DNA of 64,000 nucleotides from Caenibius tardaugens NBRC 16725 (GTDB lineage Bacteria > Pseudomonadota > Alphaproteobacteria > Sphingomonadales > Sphingomonadaceae). Under the pieces are notes generated by a model that saw only the letters and a program-made list of their open reading frames with translations, made no database searches and was not told the origin of the DNA. Position numbers and translations under genes: made by a program. How positions within the stretch are numbered: the stretch's first letter is position 1; each line of letters begins with the position of its first letter. Location of the stretch: positions 1,720,001-1,784,000 of the forward strand of contig NZ_CP034179.1 in the NCBI RefSeq assembly GCF_003860345.1, written 5' to 3'. Positions 47,278 to 56,420 of the stretch are shown piece by piece.

Positions 47278-47311
47278 AAAAATATTGCCCCGGCTCTAGT
47301 CAAGCCGGGGC
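47278..47311 (-). terminator. Terminator of glpX (before prs)
   Basis: On the minus strand GCCCCGGCT pairs with AGCCGGGGC around a seven-base loop (47287-47311), then AATATTTTT. It separates glpX from prs. Confidence 0.75.
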
Positions 47312-47383
47312 CGATTGCAACCGCCGCGGATAAACGGCGGAGGATATGCGATCGGGGCGGGTGATTCACCGCGCCCCGGGTCA

Positions 47384-48370
47384 TCAGACCGCGCGGTGTT
47401 CGCCGCGTACCCAGCGCACCGTGCCGGAGCTGGCGCGCATGACGACGCTTTCCGTCGTCATCTTGCCGCCGGGAAGACGCTTCACCCCGTCGAGCAGCGA
47501 ACCATCGGTCACGCCGGTGGCGGCAAAGATGCAATCGCCCTTGGCCAGATCGCCCAGCTTGTAGATGCGGTTGAGATCTTCAATGCCCCACTTGCGGGCC
47601 CGGGCTTTCTCATCCTCGTTGCGGAAGACGAGACGGCCGTTGAATTGCCCCCCCACGCAGCGCAGCGCCGCAGCGGCCAACACGCCTTCGGGTGCGCCGC
47701 CCTGGCCCATGTACATGTCGATCGTGGTTTCCGGATTGGTCACCGCGATCACCCCGGCCACATCGCCGTCGGGGATCAGCTGGATGCCGCAACCGAGCGC
47801 GCGCAGTTCGGCGATCAGATCGGCATGGCGCGGACGGTCGAGAACGCAGACGATAATTTCGTTCGGCGCCACGCCCTTGGCAGCAGCTACGGCCTTGACG
47901 TTTTCCGACGGGCTCTTGGCAAGATCGATAATCCCTTCGGGATAGCCCGGACCCACCGCCAGCTTGTCCATGTAGACGTCCGGCGCGTTGAGCAGGCACC
48001 CTTCTTCGGCAGCCGCCAGTACGGCAAGGGCGTTCGGACCAGCCTTGGCCGTGATCGTCGTGCCTTCGAGCGGATCGAGCGCGATGTCGATCTTGGGGCC
48101 CTGCCCCGGCGCACCGCCGACCTTTTCACCGATGTAGAGCATCGGCGCCTCATCGCGTTCGCCTTCGCCGATCACCACCGTGCCATCCATGTAGAGACCG
48201 TCGAAAGCCTTGCGCATGGCTTCCACGGCGGCGGCATCGGCGGCCTTTTCATCACCGCGTCCGATCAGCTTCGATGCGGAAATGGCGGCAGCTTCGGTCA
48301 CGCGGACCATTTCGAGAACCAGCACGCGGTCGAGAACACTGCTGGCGGGTGTTGCGGTCTTGTCAGACAT
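47384..48370 (-). CDS. glpX: Class II fructose-1,6-bisphosphatase
   Basis: A 328-residue GlpX-type gluconeogenic phosphatase, manganese-dependent. The motifs GEGERDEAPMLYIGEKVG and ALDPLEGTT hold the metal site; AAALRCVGG and DGSLLDGVK are conserved in the family. It follows hom on the same strand and ends with a terminator. It hydrolyses fructose 1,6-bisphosphate to fructose 6-phosphate. Confidence 0.95.
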   Translation of the reverse strand: MSDKTATPASSVLDRVLVLEMVRVTEAAAISASKLIGRGDEKAADAAAVEAMRKAFDGLYMDGTVVIGEGERDEAPMLYIGEKVGGAPGQGPKIDIALDPLEGTTITAKAGPNALAVLAAAEEGCLLNAPDVYMDKLAVGPGYPEGIIDLAKSPSENVKAVAAAKGVAPNEIIVCVLDRPRHADLIAELRALGCGIQLIPDGDVAGVIAVTNPETTIDMYMGQGGAPEGVLAAAALRCVGGQFNGRLVFRNEDEKARARKWGIEDLNRIYKLGDLAKGDCIFAATGVTDGSLLDGVKRLPGGKMTTESVVMRASSGTVRWVRGEHRAV

Positions 48371-48473
48371 CTGGGTCCTATCCGGGATAACTTGTGCGAA
48401 AGGGGATTAGGCGCTGGCCCGCGAAACGGCAATCGCTGCCATGCGGATGCATGGCAGCCTGCCGCCCGGCGGA

Positions 48474-49784
48474 TCAGCCACCAAGCAATTGCATGACGAG
48501 CGGCGGTGCCGTCAGGCTGGGCGATCCGTCGAGCAGATCCAGCGCCTTCACCACGGCGCTTTCCGGGCCTTCATGCGTGACGATGGCGACCAGAACCTCT
48601 CCTTCTTCGGTCTGCCGCCCTTTCTGGAGCAGGCTTTCGATGGAGACCCCGGCATCGCGCATCGCGGCGGTGATTTCGGCCAGAACACCGGGCCGGTCGT
48701 TCACCGCGAAACGGATGTAACGGCGCCCCATACGGTGGCCCGACGTGGCAGGTTCAAGCTTTTCCAGCTCGTCCACCGGAACGGAGAACGCCGCACCGAT
48801 TTCGCCGCGGGCGATATCGATAAGATCCGCCACGACGGCGCTGGCGGTCGGGCCATCGCCGGCACCGGCGCCCTGGAACAGCAAACGGCCTGAGAAATTG
48901 CCTTCGGTAACAACCGCGTTGGTCGGCCCGTCAACATGCGCCAGCGGATGGCCATAAGGCACGAGGCAGGGCTGCACGCGTTGGAACAGCCGCGTCTGGC
49001 CGCCTCCCCCCTGATCGGTTTCAGCAAGGCCGATCAGGCGGATGACATAACCCAGCGATTCCGCCTGGGCGATATCGGCCGCCCGCAATGCGGAAATGCC
49101 GGTGGTATCGACATTGGCGAAATCGAGTTCCGCACCGAACGCAATCGACGCCAGAATCGACAGCTTGTGCGCCGCGTCGATCCCTTCGATGTCGAACGTG
49201 GGATCGGATTCGGCATAACCGAGCCGTTGGGCATCGCCCAGCACATCACCGAAATCCCGCCCGGTATCCTCCATGGTGGAGAGGATGTAATTGCAGGTGC
49301 CGTTGAGAATACCGTAAATGCGTTCGATGGCATTGGCGGCCGCGCCTTCGCGCAGCCCCTTGATCACCGGGATGCCGCCAGCGACAGCCGCTTCGAATTT
49401 CAACGCCACGCCCGCCGTTTCGGCTTCCTTCGCCAGCGACAGGCCATGATGCGCGATCATCGCCTTGTTGGCGGTAACCAGTGCCTTGCCATCGCGAATC
49501 GCGTTGCGCGCCAGAGTCAGCGCCGGGCCATCTGAGCCGCCGACCAGTTCCACCACGACATCGACATCGCCGCGCGCGGCCATGGCGGTCATGTCGTCTT
49601 CCCATGCGAAACGGGACAGATCGACGCCGCGATCCTTCGTCCGGTCGCGCGCACTGACAGCGACAATCGCGATCTCCCGCCCGGCACGGCGGGTAATCAG
49701 TTCGCGGTTCGCATCGAGCAGACGAATCACACCGGCACCTACGGTACCGAGCCCGGCCAGGGCGATTCGCAACGGTTCGGCCAT
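48474..49784 (-). CDS. hom: Homoserine dehydrogenase
   Basis: A 436-residue enzyme reducing aspartate semialdehyde to homoserine for methionine, threonine and isoleucine. It has the NAD(P) site GLGTVGAGV (residues about 11-19), the catalytic region GGIPVIKGLREG and GTCNYILS, and the C-terminal ACT domain (RFAVNDRPGVLAEITAAMRD) for feedback control. glpX follows about 100 bases downstream on the same strand. No riboswitch was identified in the upstream gap. Confidence 0.97.
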   Translation of the reverse strand: MAEPLRIALAGLGTVGAGVIRLLDANRELITRRAGREIAIVAVSARDRTKDRGVDLSRFAWEDDMTAMAARGDVDVVVELVGGSDGPALTLARNAIRDGKALVTANKAMIAHHGLSLAKEAETAGVALKFEAAVAGGIPVIKGLREGAAANAIERIYGILNGTCNYILSTMEDTGRDFGDVLGDAQRLGYAESDPTFDIEGIDAAHKLSILASIAFGAELDFANVDTTGISALRAADIAQAESLGYVIRLIGLAETDQGGGGQTRLFQRVQPCLVPYGHPLAHVDGPTNAVVTEGNFSGRLLFQGAGAGDGPTASAVVADLIDIARGEIGAAFSVPVDELEKLEPATSGHRMGRRYIRFAVNDRPGVLAEITAAMRDAGVSIESLLQKGRQTEEGEVLVAIVTHEGPESAVVKALDLLDGSPSLTAPPLVMQLLGG

Positions 49785-49945
49785 TCAAGCCCCCTTCGTG
49801 GCAAAAGATCATGCGCCGTCCGCCCCCATTACGGGGGACGCGACGCAAAGAAGGTGCGCCCTAGGATATGCGGAGGCCAAAGGCCAGAGGCCGATTGGCG
49901 GGTTTCCGCAAGCCGGGTGTCGGCTGAGCCGATTCCCGGGATCGA

Positions 49946-50821
49946 TTATGCGGGCGGCGCGTTCCCCTTGCGTGCGCGCGGACAGGCACCAAGCTCCTGC
50001 TTGATCAGCGCATAATCGCGCGTTGCGCGGCTGCGGTCGGCCGCGTTGCTCGCGAGATTGGCACCCGGCGGCAAGCGCTCGGGCAGGCCACAGGCGAGAC
50101 GGTACCACGCCAGCGTGTCAGCCGCTGGCGGACGACCCGCCTGATCGACCAGTTCCGACCATGACACGCTCCACACCGGGGCGGCTTCCGGCCTGCGCAC
50201 GACAGAGACCAGCACGGGCCCGCTGCCGCTTTCCAGAAAGAGTTGGGTTTCCGATTCCCCCACCAGATTACCGCTCACCGACAGCACATCGCGCACCCCC
50301 GTTATCCGCGGTGGCCCGCCCGCATCCGCCAGTTCGCCGAGCAGCGGCGTAAGACGCGCAACGGTGGCAGGATCGGCAGGAATCTGCGCATCCGGCGCAA
50401 CAAGTTGTACATCTTCGGGGCGGGTACCACGCACCGCGCGGGCAAAAATCAGGAACCGCTGCCCCTGTATCCTGGGGACCTTCCCGCCAGCGCCAACCGG
50501 AACATCGACGAGATACTGCACCGTCTTGGTGACAGGCGCCTGCCCTGCCAGCGCGCCTTCCGGTTTCGCCACCACGAACAGCCGCACAGAACCTGGCGCA
50601 AGCCCCGGCGCACGGGCGGGCTCGACAACGGCCTGGCGGCTTACCTTGACCTGCAGGACAAGCTGCGCGGGATCGGCCAGATCGGCCAGATCGGCATAAG
50701 TCAGCGCCGGAACGGATGCATTTGCGGGCTGGGCCAAAGCCGATGGCGCAAGGCCGGCAGCAAGCGTTAAACCGGCGAAGAACACCAGTGTCCGCCGGTT
50801 CGTGCCTTTCGCGATTCTCAT
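49946..50821 (-). CDS. Secreted protein of unknown function
   Basis: A 291-residue protein with a signal peptide (MRIAKGTNRR, then hydrophobic to APSALAQ). No family is recognised. The mature part starts with an LTYADLADLAD helix and continues with mixed beta strands (VQYLVDVPV, RFLIFARAVRG, LFLESGSGPVLVSVVRR) and ends in a lysine/arginine-rich tail. I chose the start at 50821, with AAGGAG about 11 bases upstream; earlier in-frame ATGs lack one. It is divergent from the tonB cluster across a 335-base gap. Confidence 0.6.
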   Translation of the reverse strand: MRIAKGTNRRTLVFFAGLTLAAGLAPSALAQPANASVPALTYADLADLADPAQLVLQVKVSRQAVVEPARAPGLAPGSVRLFVVAKPEGALAGQAPVTKTVQYLVDVPVGAGGKVPRIQGQRFLIFARAVRGTRPEDVQLVAPDAQIPADPATVARLTPLLGELADAGGPPRITGVRDVLSVSGNLVGESETQLFLESGSGPVLVSVVRRPEAAPVWSVSWSELVDQAGRPPAADTLAWYRLACGLPERLPPGANLASNAADRSRATRDYALIKQELGACPRARKGNAPPA

Positions 50822-51156
50822 GATGTGACCTACTCCTTTTGCGAAATTGACGCCCCGGATAACACCGTCCATTGTCAGCCACCCGCAATTCAACGGCAAG
50901 CACTTGAATCGGCGATTAACCGATAAAGCGTTTGCGCAGGCCCGACTTCGCAGTTAAAGAGCCCGGAAAAAGTGGGGTAGAATACAAAGTTCACCCCATG
51001 CCGCCTTGAGGGAAAAAGATCAGGGCAACGGGAGGCCATCCGGCCTAACTGGCAGGGTAAAAAACTGGATTTTTGCGCCAGACGGTGAGGCCACCCCCCG
51101 TCGCTGGCGTGGCCCGGGGTTACCCCCGGGGGAGCTGAATGGAGTGATGCAACTGA
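50822..51156. promoter_or_regulatory. Divergent region before tonB
   Basis: No gene is seen. It should hold promoters for both the secreted protein (minus) and the tonB cluster (plus). Candidate elements: an inverted repeat ATCGG-N7-CCGAT (50908-50924), and TTAAAG-N18-TAGAAT (50954-50983) as a weak -35/-10. Near the tonB end a GC-rich hairpin (51113-51130) precedes GGAG sites. None is proven. Confidence 0.35.
51113..51130 (+). promoter_or_regulatory. GC-rich hairpin in the tonB leader
   Basis: CCCGGGG (51113-51119) pairs with CCCCGGG (51124-51130) around a four-base loop, about 27 bases before the tonB ATG. It is strong but has no following T-run, so it is not an ordinary terminator. It might protect the message or limit access to the start region. 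Role inferred only from position. Confidence 0.3.
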
Positions 51157-51810
51157 ATGGCTTACGCTGACCAATCGACGAGCAGTAATCGCGTTATTGC
51201 GCTGGTTGTGGTTGCCCTGCTCCACGTCCTTCTTGGTTACGGCCTGGTTACAGGTCTTGCCTTCGAAGCAGTCAAGAAGGTCGCGCAGCGCGTGACGACA
51301 ATCGATATCGAGGAGGAGAAGCCCAAAGAAGAGCTTCCTCCGCCTCCACCACCCAAGGATGCGCCGCCGCCACCTATCGTAGCGCCGCCGCCGCCGATCA
51401 ACATCTCGCCGGCACCGCCCGCGATCCAGACGGCACCGACGGCTCCGCCGCCGCCGCCGCTTGTGGTCCCGACGGCTGCACCACCGCCGCCGCCGCCGCC
51501 CGCTCCGACGCATACGCCGAAGCCGCCGCAGCCGCGCAATGCTCCGGGCAGTTGGGCAACCCCCGACGATTACCCGACCAAGGCCATGCGTGAAGACCGC
51601 GCCGGCACCACCAGGTTCTCCGTCACCGTTGACGCCGAAGGCAAGGTTTCAAGCTGTCAGGTTACCGGATCGAGTGGTCATTCCGACCTCGACGATGCGA
51701 CCTGTAAGCTCGTTACCCGCCGTGCCCGTTTCAAACCGGCCACTGACGGCGAAGGTCAGCCTACGAGCGGCAGCTACAGCAACGCCGTTCGCTGGCAGAT
51801 TCCTAAGTGA
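51157..51810 (+). CDS. tonB: TonB energy transducer
   Basis: A 217-residue inner membrane protein that spans the periplasm to power outer-membrane receptors. One helix (about residues 13-32) is followed by a very proline-rich rod (about 50-130) and a C-terminal TonB domain (TTRFSVTVDAEGKVSS, LVTRRARFKPA). It is the first gene of a tonB-exbB-exbD-exbD cluster, with gaps of 83, 85 and 35 bases. Two cysteines in the C-terminal domain could form a disulfide. No iron-box was found by eye. Confidence 0.9.
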   Translation: MAYADQSTSSNRVIALVVVALLHVLLGYGLVTGLAFEAVKKVAQRVTTIDIEEEKPKEELPPPPPPKDAPPPPIVAPPPPINISPAPPAIQTAPTAPPPPPLVVPTAAPPPPPPPAPTHTPKPPQPRNAPGSWATPDDYPTKAMREDRAGTTRFSVTVDAEGKVSSCQVTGSSGHSDLDDATCKLVTRRARFKPATDGEGQPTSGSYSNAVRWQIPK

Positions 51811-51893
51811 TTTGAACACTGGCTGCTGTACGGATTTGCCGACAGGGCCGTTGATCTAACCCCGATTTATATCTTCTTGAGAGGACAACCCGC

Positions 51894-52670
51894 ATGCTTA
51901 TCGAAATTCTCGCTGCTGCAGCCGAAGCGGCTCCGCAGAACAAGTTCGGCTTCAAGGAAGCTCTGGAACAGGGCGGTGTCGTTGCCTACGCAACCGTCAT
52001 CATCCTTGGCATCATGTCTTTCGGTTCCTTCTACATCCTGTTCACCAAGCTGTTCGAACAGCAGAAGATCCTGAAGCAGGGCCGTGAAGTTCGCCAGTCG
52101 TTCTGGCGCGCCAACTCGCTGCGCGACGGTGCTGCCAAGCTGGGCAAGAACACTGCCTATCGTCAGATTGTCGACGACGCTCTGGACGCCGAAGAACAGC
52201 ACGCCAAGATGACCGACACGCTCGAAGCGCACGACTGGATGCACGGTTCGCTCGCACGTTCGGAAAACGCCATCAACGCCCGCCTCGCTGGCGGCCTGCC
52301 GTTCCTCGCTACCGTGGGTGCAACCGCACCGTTCATCGGTCTGTTCGGTACGGTGGTCGGTATTTACCGCGCCCTGATCAACATCGGTCTTGCCGGTTCG
52401 GCATCGATCGACAAGGTTGCCGGCCCGGTCGGTGAAGCTCTGATCATGACCGCGCTGGGTCTGCTCGTGGCCGTTCCCGCCGTGCTTGCCTACAACTGGC
52501 TGCAGGCGCGCAACAAGCGCATCTCGGGTGAAGTCAACGGCTTCGCGACTGCAGTGCTTGCCAACCTGTCGTCGGGTGGCGCTGTGAAGCCTGCTCTGGC
52601 TGCTGCTCCGGCTGCGAAGCCTGCCGCAGCGGCTGCGAAGCCGGCTGCTGCTGCCGCTCCGAAGGCCTGA
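51894..52670 (+). CDS. exbB: ExbB/TolQ-type proton channel subunit
   Basis: A 258-residue MotA/TolQ/ExbB protein. It has three membrane segments: about residues 30-55, and the paired conserved region LPFLATVGATAPFIGLFGTVVGIYRAL and EALIMTALGLLVAVPAVLAYNW. The C-terminal tail of about 30 residues is almost wholly Ala, Pro and Lys. With ExbD it forms the proton-driven motor for TonB. The ribosome site AGAGGACAA precedes the ATG. Confidence 0.94.
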   Translation: MLIEILAAAAEAAPQNKFGFKEALEQGGVVAYATVIILGIMSFGSFYILFTKLFEQQKILKQGREVRQSFWRANSLRDGAAKLGKNTAYRQIVDDALDAEEQHAKMTDTLEAHDWMHGSLARSENAINARLAGGLPFLATVGATAPFIGLFGTVVGIYRALINIGLAGSASIDKVAGPVGEALIMTALGLLVAVPAVLAYNWLQARNKRISGEVNGFATAVLANLSSGGAVKPALAAAPAAKPAAAAAKPAAAAAPKA

Positions 52671-52755
52671 GGTCAGCATACGATCGGATCGGGGAGAGAC
52701 CGGCATGCGGGCCTCTCCCCGCCGAAGATTTAAGTTTTAGGATAGGATTACGACC

Positions 52756-53289
52756 ATGGCCATTGCGATGGGCAGCGGCGGCGATGAAACCCCGATGTCG
52801 GAAATCAACACCACGCCACTCGTGGACGTGATGCTGGTTCTTCTGATCATCTTTCTCATCGCCGTCCCGGTAGCAATCCAGACCATCGAGAAACTGCGTA
52901 TCCCCATCCTTGTCTCCCAGGAATCTGAAGACAAGGTTGAAAACCTGCTGCTGACGGTTTCAACAACCGATAATGCAGGGCGCAGTGCCGGTGATCCGGG
53001 CTACACAGGTGCAGACCGCGGCGGCCAATGCCGCGTCTACTTCAACAACACCACGCCGGTCAGTTCGGAAGAACTCTATGACCAGGCATTCAAGCGTCTC
53101 GATGCGATTGTGCAGCGTGAAGGCGGGATCGAAGCCATTATGGCCAATCCCGAAACCATCCCGCAGGTGCACATCCGTGGCGACGTGAATGCTCCGTGGC
53201 GCTGCGTTGCCGGTGCGATCTACAACGTGCAGGCGGCGGGCTACCCGACCGTCGGCTTTATCTCCAACCCGGTCGACCCCAACGGTTGA
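52756..53289 (+). CDS. exbD: ExbD/TolR-type protein (first copy, with a cysteine-bearing insert)
   Basis: A 177-residue ExbD/TolR-family protein. The N terminus carries EINTTPLVDVMLVLLIIFLI, with the proton-path aspartate, near residues 17-36. The periplasmic part has an insert that the second copy lacks, containing a cysteine in RGGQCRVYF. A second cysteine (APWRCVAGAI) lies near the end. It follows exbB by 85 bases. Likely partner of ExbB; the two copies may act together or with different TonB receptors. Confidence 0.92.
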   Translation: MAIAMGSGGDETPMSEINTTPLVDVMLVLLIIFLIAVPVAIQTIEKLRIPILVSQESEDKVENLLLTVSTTDNAGRSAGDPGYTGADRGGQCRVYFNNTTPVSSEELYDQAFKRLDAIVQREGGIEAIMANPETIPQVHIRGDVNAPWRCVAGAIYNVQAAGYPTVGFISNPVDPNG

Positions 53290-53324
53290 CGACCGGGTCC
53301 GGGACTATTCAGGAGTAAAACCCT

Positions 53325-53768
53325 ATGGCAATGTCAGGCGGCAAGGACGATGGTTCGCCGATGATGGAAATGAACACGACGCCGTTGATCGACGTCATGC
53401 TCGTTCTCCTCATCATGTTCATCATCACCATCCCGGTTGCAACGCACGCAGTGAATATTGATCTGCCCTCGCCGCAACCGACACCCCCGCAGACCATCGT
53501 TGAACCCGTGAAGAACAAGGTCGTTCTCACCACGGACAACCAGGTTCTGTGGAATGGCAATCCGATCAACAACGGCCAGCTTGTCACGCTTCTTCAGGAA
53601 AGCATGAAGCTGCCGACCGAACCTGAACTGCAGTTCGAACCCGAAGCCAATGCAAGCTACGACTTGTCGGCACGCGTTCTGAACATCATCAAGGGTTCGG
53701 GTGTGACCAAGTTCGGCTTTGTCGGCAACGAACGTTACGCATCCTTTGCCAAGGAACCTGGGGCCTGA
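53325..53768 (+). CDS. exbD: ExbD/TolR-type protein (second copy)
   Basis: A 147-residue ExbD with the same N-terminal motor segment (EMNTTPLIDVMLVLLIMFII) as the preceding gene but a shorter periplasmic domain, without the cysteines. AGGAG sits eight bases before the ATG. Two different ExbD genes in one cluster also occur in some other Gram-negatives, such as xanthomonads. A terminator follows. Confidence 0.92.
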   Translation: MAMSGGKDDGSPMMEMNTTPLIDVMLVLLIMFIITIPVATHAVNIDLPSPQPTPPQTIVEPVKNKVVLTTDNQVLWNGNPINNGQLVTLLQESMKLPTEPELQFEPEANASYDLSARVLNIIKGSGVTKFGFVGNERYASFAKEPGA

Positions 53769-53804
53769 TCAGGCCACAGTCCACACGGCAAGATGAAACG
53801 ACTT

Positions 53805-53831
53805 AAGGGGCGGAGCGATCCGCCCCTTTTT
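53805..53831 (+). terminator. Rho-independent terminator of the tonB cluster
   Basis: AAGGGGCGGA pairs with TCCGCCCCTT around GCGA, followed by TTT (53805-53831). It ends tonB-exbB-exbD-exbD. The stem is identical to that after acs. Confidence 0.85.
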
Positions 53832-53932
53832 CGTTGTAGGGGCCGCCTCCGTTGTCCGGCTCCCCTGTCCTGCCTCGCTTTTTCCGACATCGTCCCGCGA
53901 CAGGCCCCAACAGACCTTGCGCCGCGCCCATA

Positions 53933-56380
53933 TCAATCCTCAAGCGGCGGATCGGCGCGCATCGCAGCTGCGGCCAGCCCTTCGGCCTCCAGCAGGAGAT
54001 CGTCATCCACCGCACCTTGCGGCACGGCCTCGCGCCCGATCATAACCATGACAGGGACGGCCAGCGGGCTGACCCGATCCAACATGACATGGACCAGTTC
54101 GCGGCCCGCCCGTTCGAGCACCCCGGCCAGACGGGCCACATCGGTCAAGCGGCTGCGGGCATCGGCCCAGGCGGCTTCAATCAGCACATGCCCAGGTTCA
54201 TGTTTGCGCAGCACATCGTAGATCAGGTCCGTCGAGAACGTGACCTGTCGCCCGCTCTTGCGCTGGCCCGGATGCTGCCGTTCCACCAGTCCGCCAATCA
54301 CAGCCACTTCGCGAAAAGCACGGCGCAAAAGATACGAATCCTGCACCCAGGCGACAAATTCATCGGTAAGAATGTCCGGTGACAGGAGCTGCAGCGGATT
54401 GTCGACCGGCTTCAGGCCCCAGACGGCCAGACTGTAATCATTGGCAACGAAACCACCCGGCATCAGCCCGCGATCTTCCATCCGCCGCGTGATCAGCATC
54501 CCGAGCGACTGGTTCGCGTTCCATCCTTCGAAGGTATAGTAGACCGTGTAGTGCAACCCGTTGTGCGGGAAGCTTTCCACCAGCAGCTTGCCCGGCCCGG
54601 GCATGGCGCTGCGCCAGTCCTGCATTTCCAGCCATTCCCGCACATCATCGGGGAACCGGCCCCACCCGGCGCGGTCGGACAACATGGCCTGCACCCGCGC
54701 GGCCAGATGCGTTGTCAGGGGCATGCGCTGCCCGCCATAGGACGGGATCATCGCGGAAGTTTTCGCGGCCCGGACAATCACATCCATGTCCTTGATCCGC
54801 TCCACCTCAAGGCTCAACCCGGCAAAGTAGAACGTATCGCCTGGTGACAGCGTGGCGGCAAAGCGTTCTTCCACCTTGCCCAGCGCGCGGCCATTACCAA
54901 AACGGACCTGCAGCATTTCCGAATCGACGATGATCCCCGCGTTCAGGCGATGCCGCACGGCATGTTCGGGATGGGTCAGCCGCCACACCCCTGCGCGATC
55001 GCGCACGATCCTGCGAAAACGGTCATAGGCTTCCAGCGCGTAGCCACCCGTGGCCACAAAATGCAGCACGCGCTGCCAGATTTGCGCATCGATCCAGCGA
55101 TAGGCGGTGGCGGTGCGCACTTCGGCCAGCAGCGCAGCCTCCTGAAACGGGCCGGAACAGGCGCAGGCCATGATATGCTGCGCCAGCACATCGAGCGTGC
55201 CGGGCCGGAATGCCTCGCCATCGCGCTGCCCTGCGTGCACGGCATCGCATGCGGCCATCGCTTCGAGAAACTCGAACCGGTTGCCCGGCACCAGCAAGGC
55301 CCTGCTGGGCTGGTCCAGCCGGTGATTGGAACGGCCGATCCGCTGCAACAGGCGCGACGATCCCTTGGGCGCGCCCATCTGGATCACGCAGTCGATATCG
55401 CCCCAGTCGACCCCGAGATCGAGGCTGGAGGTACACACCAGCCCCCGCAGTTCACCCCGCGCCATGGCCCCTTCGACCTTGCGTCGCGCCTCTGTCGCCA
55501 GCGATCCATGGTGGATGCCAATAGGAAGATTGCCGTCGTTCACCGCCCACAGCATCTGGAACACATATTCTGCCAGAAACCGGGTGTTGGTGAAGATCAG
55601 CGTGGTCCGGTTCCGGCGGATTTCGTCCATGATCCGTGGAATCGCCCAGCGCCCTGCATGGCCGCCCCACGGCACGCGCTCTTCCTGCGGGACAAGAATG
55701 GCGAGATCCGGTTCCACCCCCTTTTCCCCCTCTACCAGCAGGACAGAACGGGTGTCGTCAGTGGGAGCCAACCATGCGCGGAAGCCTTCCGGATCGGACA
55801 GCGTGGCCGAAAGCGCCACCCGCTGCGCCGCAGGGGCTATGCCGTGAATCCGGGCCAGCGCCAGCGCCAGAAGATCACCCCGCTTGCCAGTGGCGAAAGC
55901 ATGCACTTCATCCACCACAACGCGGCGCAGCGTGGCGAACAGTTCCCGGCTTTCCGGATAGCTGAGCAAGAGCGACAGGCTTTCCGGTGTGGTCAGCAGC
56001 ACGTGCGGCGGGCGGCTGCGCTGGCGCTTCTTCCGGTCGGCAGGGGTATCGCCGCTGCGCGTCTCGACCCGGATCGGCAAGCCGATCTCCTCGATCGGGG
56101 CGAGCAGATTGCGCCGCACATCGTGCGCCAACGCCTTCAGCGGCGAAACATAGAGCGTATGCAGCCCTTCGGGCGGCGCCTTACCCCCAAGCAGCGAAGG
56201 GCAGAAATCCGCCAGCGTGGGCAGGAACCCCGCCAATGTCTTGCCCGATCCGGTATCCGCCGCCAGCAGGGCATGGTGGCCCGCCCGCGCGGCATCGTAC
56301 ATGCGCTGTTGATGATCGCGCACATGCCAGCCGCGCCCGGCGAACCAGCCCGCAATCTCAAGGGGCAGCGCAGAGTTCAT
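53933..56380 (-). CDS. Lhr-core (ligase-associated) DEXH-box helicase
   Basis: An 815-residue superfamily 2 helicase. Motif I ADTGSGKT (residues about 41-48), motif II VVVDEVHAFA (DEVH), motif III ALSATLSDPEGF and motif VI LLQRIGRSNHRLDQPSR are clear. The second half carries the winged-helix and LHR-specific regions. Length and order match the ligase-associated DEXH-box helicase group that acts in DNA repair with an ATP-dependent ligase, a nuclease and a phosphoesterase. None of those partners is in the window; the gene stands alone, with DUF2059 and tonB neighbours. Confidence 0.9.
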   Translation of the reverse strand: MNSALPLEIAGWFAGRGWHVRDHQQRMYDAARAGHHALLAADTGSGKTLAGFLPTLADFCPSLLGGKAPPEGLHTLYVSPLKALAHDVRRNLLAPIEEIGLPIRVETRSGDTPADRKKRQRSRPPHVLLTTPESLSLLLSYPESRELFATLRRVVVDEVHAFATGKRGDLLALALARIHGIAPAAQRVALSATLSDPEGFRAWLAPTDDTRSVLLVEGEKGVEPDLAILVPQEERVPWGGHAGRWAIPRIMDEIRRNRTTLIFTNTRFLAEYVFQMLWAVNDGNLPIGIHHGSLATEARRKVEGAMARGELRGLVCTSSLDLGVDWGDIDCVIQMGAPKGSSRLLQRIGRSNHRLDQPSRALLVPGNRFEFLEAMAACDAVHAGQRDGEAFRPGTLDVLAQHIMACACSGPFQEAALLAEVRTATAYRWIDAQIWQRVLHFVATGGYALEAYDRFRRIVRDRAGVWRLTHPEHAVRHRLNAGIIVDSEMLQVRFGNGRALGKVEERFAATLSPGDTFYFAGLSLEVERIKDMDVIVRAAKTSAMIPSYGGQRMPLTTHLAARVQAMLSDRAGWGRFPDDVREWLEMQDWRSAMPGPGKLLVESFPHNGLHYTVYYTFEGWNANQSLGMLITRRMEDRGLMPGGFVANDYSLAVWGLKPVDNPLQLLSPDILTDEFVAWVQDSYLLRRAFREVAVIGGLVERQHPGQRKSGRQVTFSTDLIYDVLRKHEPGHVLIEAAWADARSRLTDVARLAGVLERAGRELVHVMLDRVSPLAVPVMVMIGREAVPQGAVDDDLLLEAEGLAAAAMRADPPLED

Positions 56381-56402
56381 CCCTGCCGGATCACCGGGTC
56401 AG

Positions 56403-56420
56403 GTTGACACAGTTGACACA
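56403..56420. repeat. Direct repeat GTTGACACA x2 upstream of the helicase
   Basis: Two perfect nine-base units lie end to end, 23-40 bases upstream of the helicase ATG. On the plus strand each contains TTGACA, but no matching -10 box for a plus-strand gene follows at the usual distance. It may be an operator for the minus-strand helicase. Confidence 0.55.

Noticed and set aside
51340-51540. Proline-codon repeats in tonB as a DNA repeat element
   Set aside because: They encode the periplasmic proline-rich rod of TonB.
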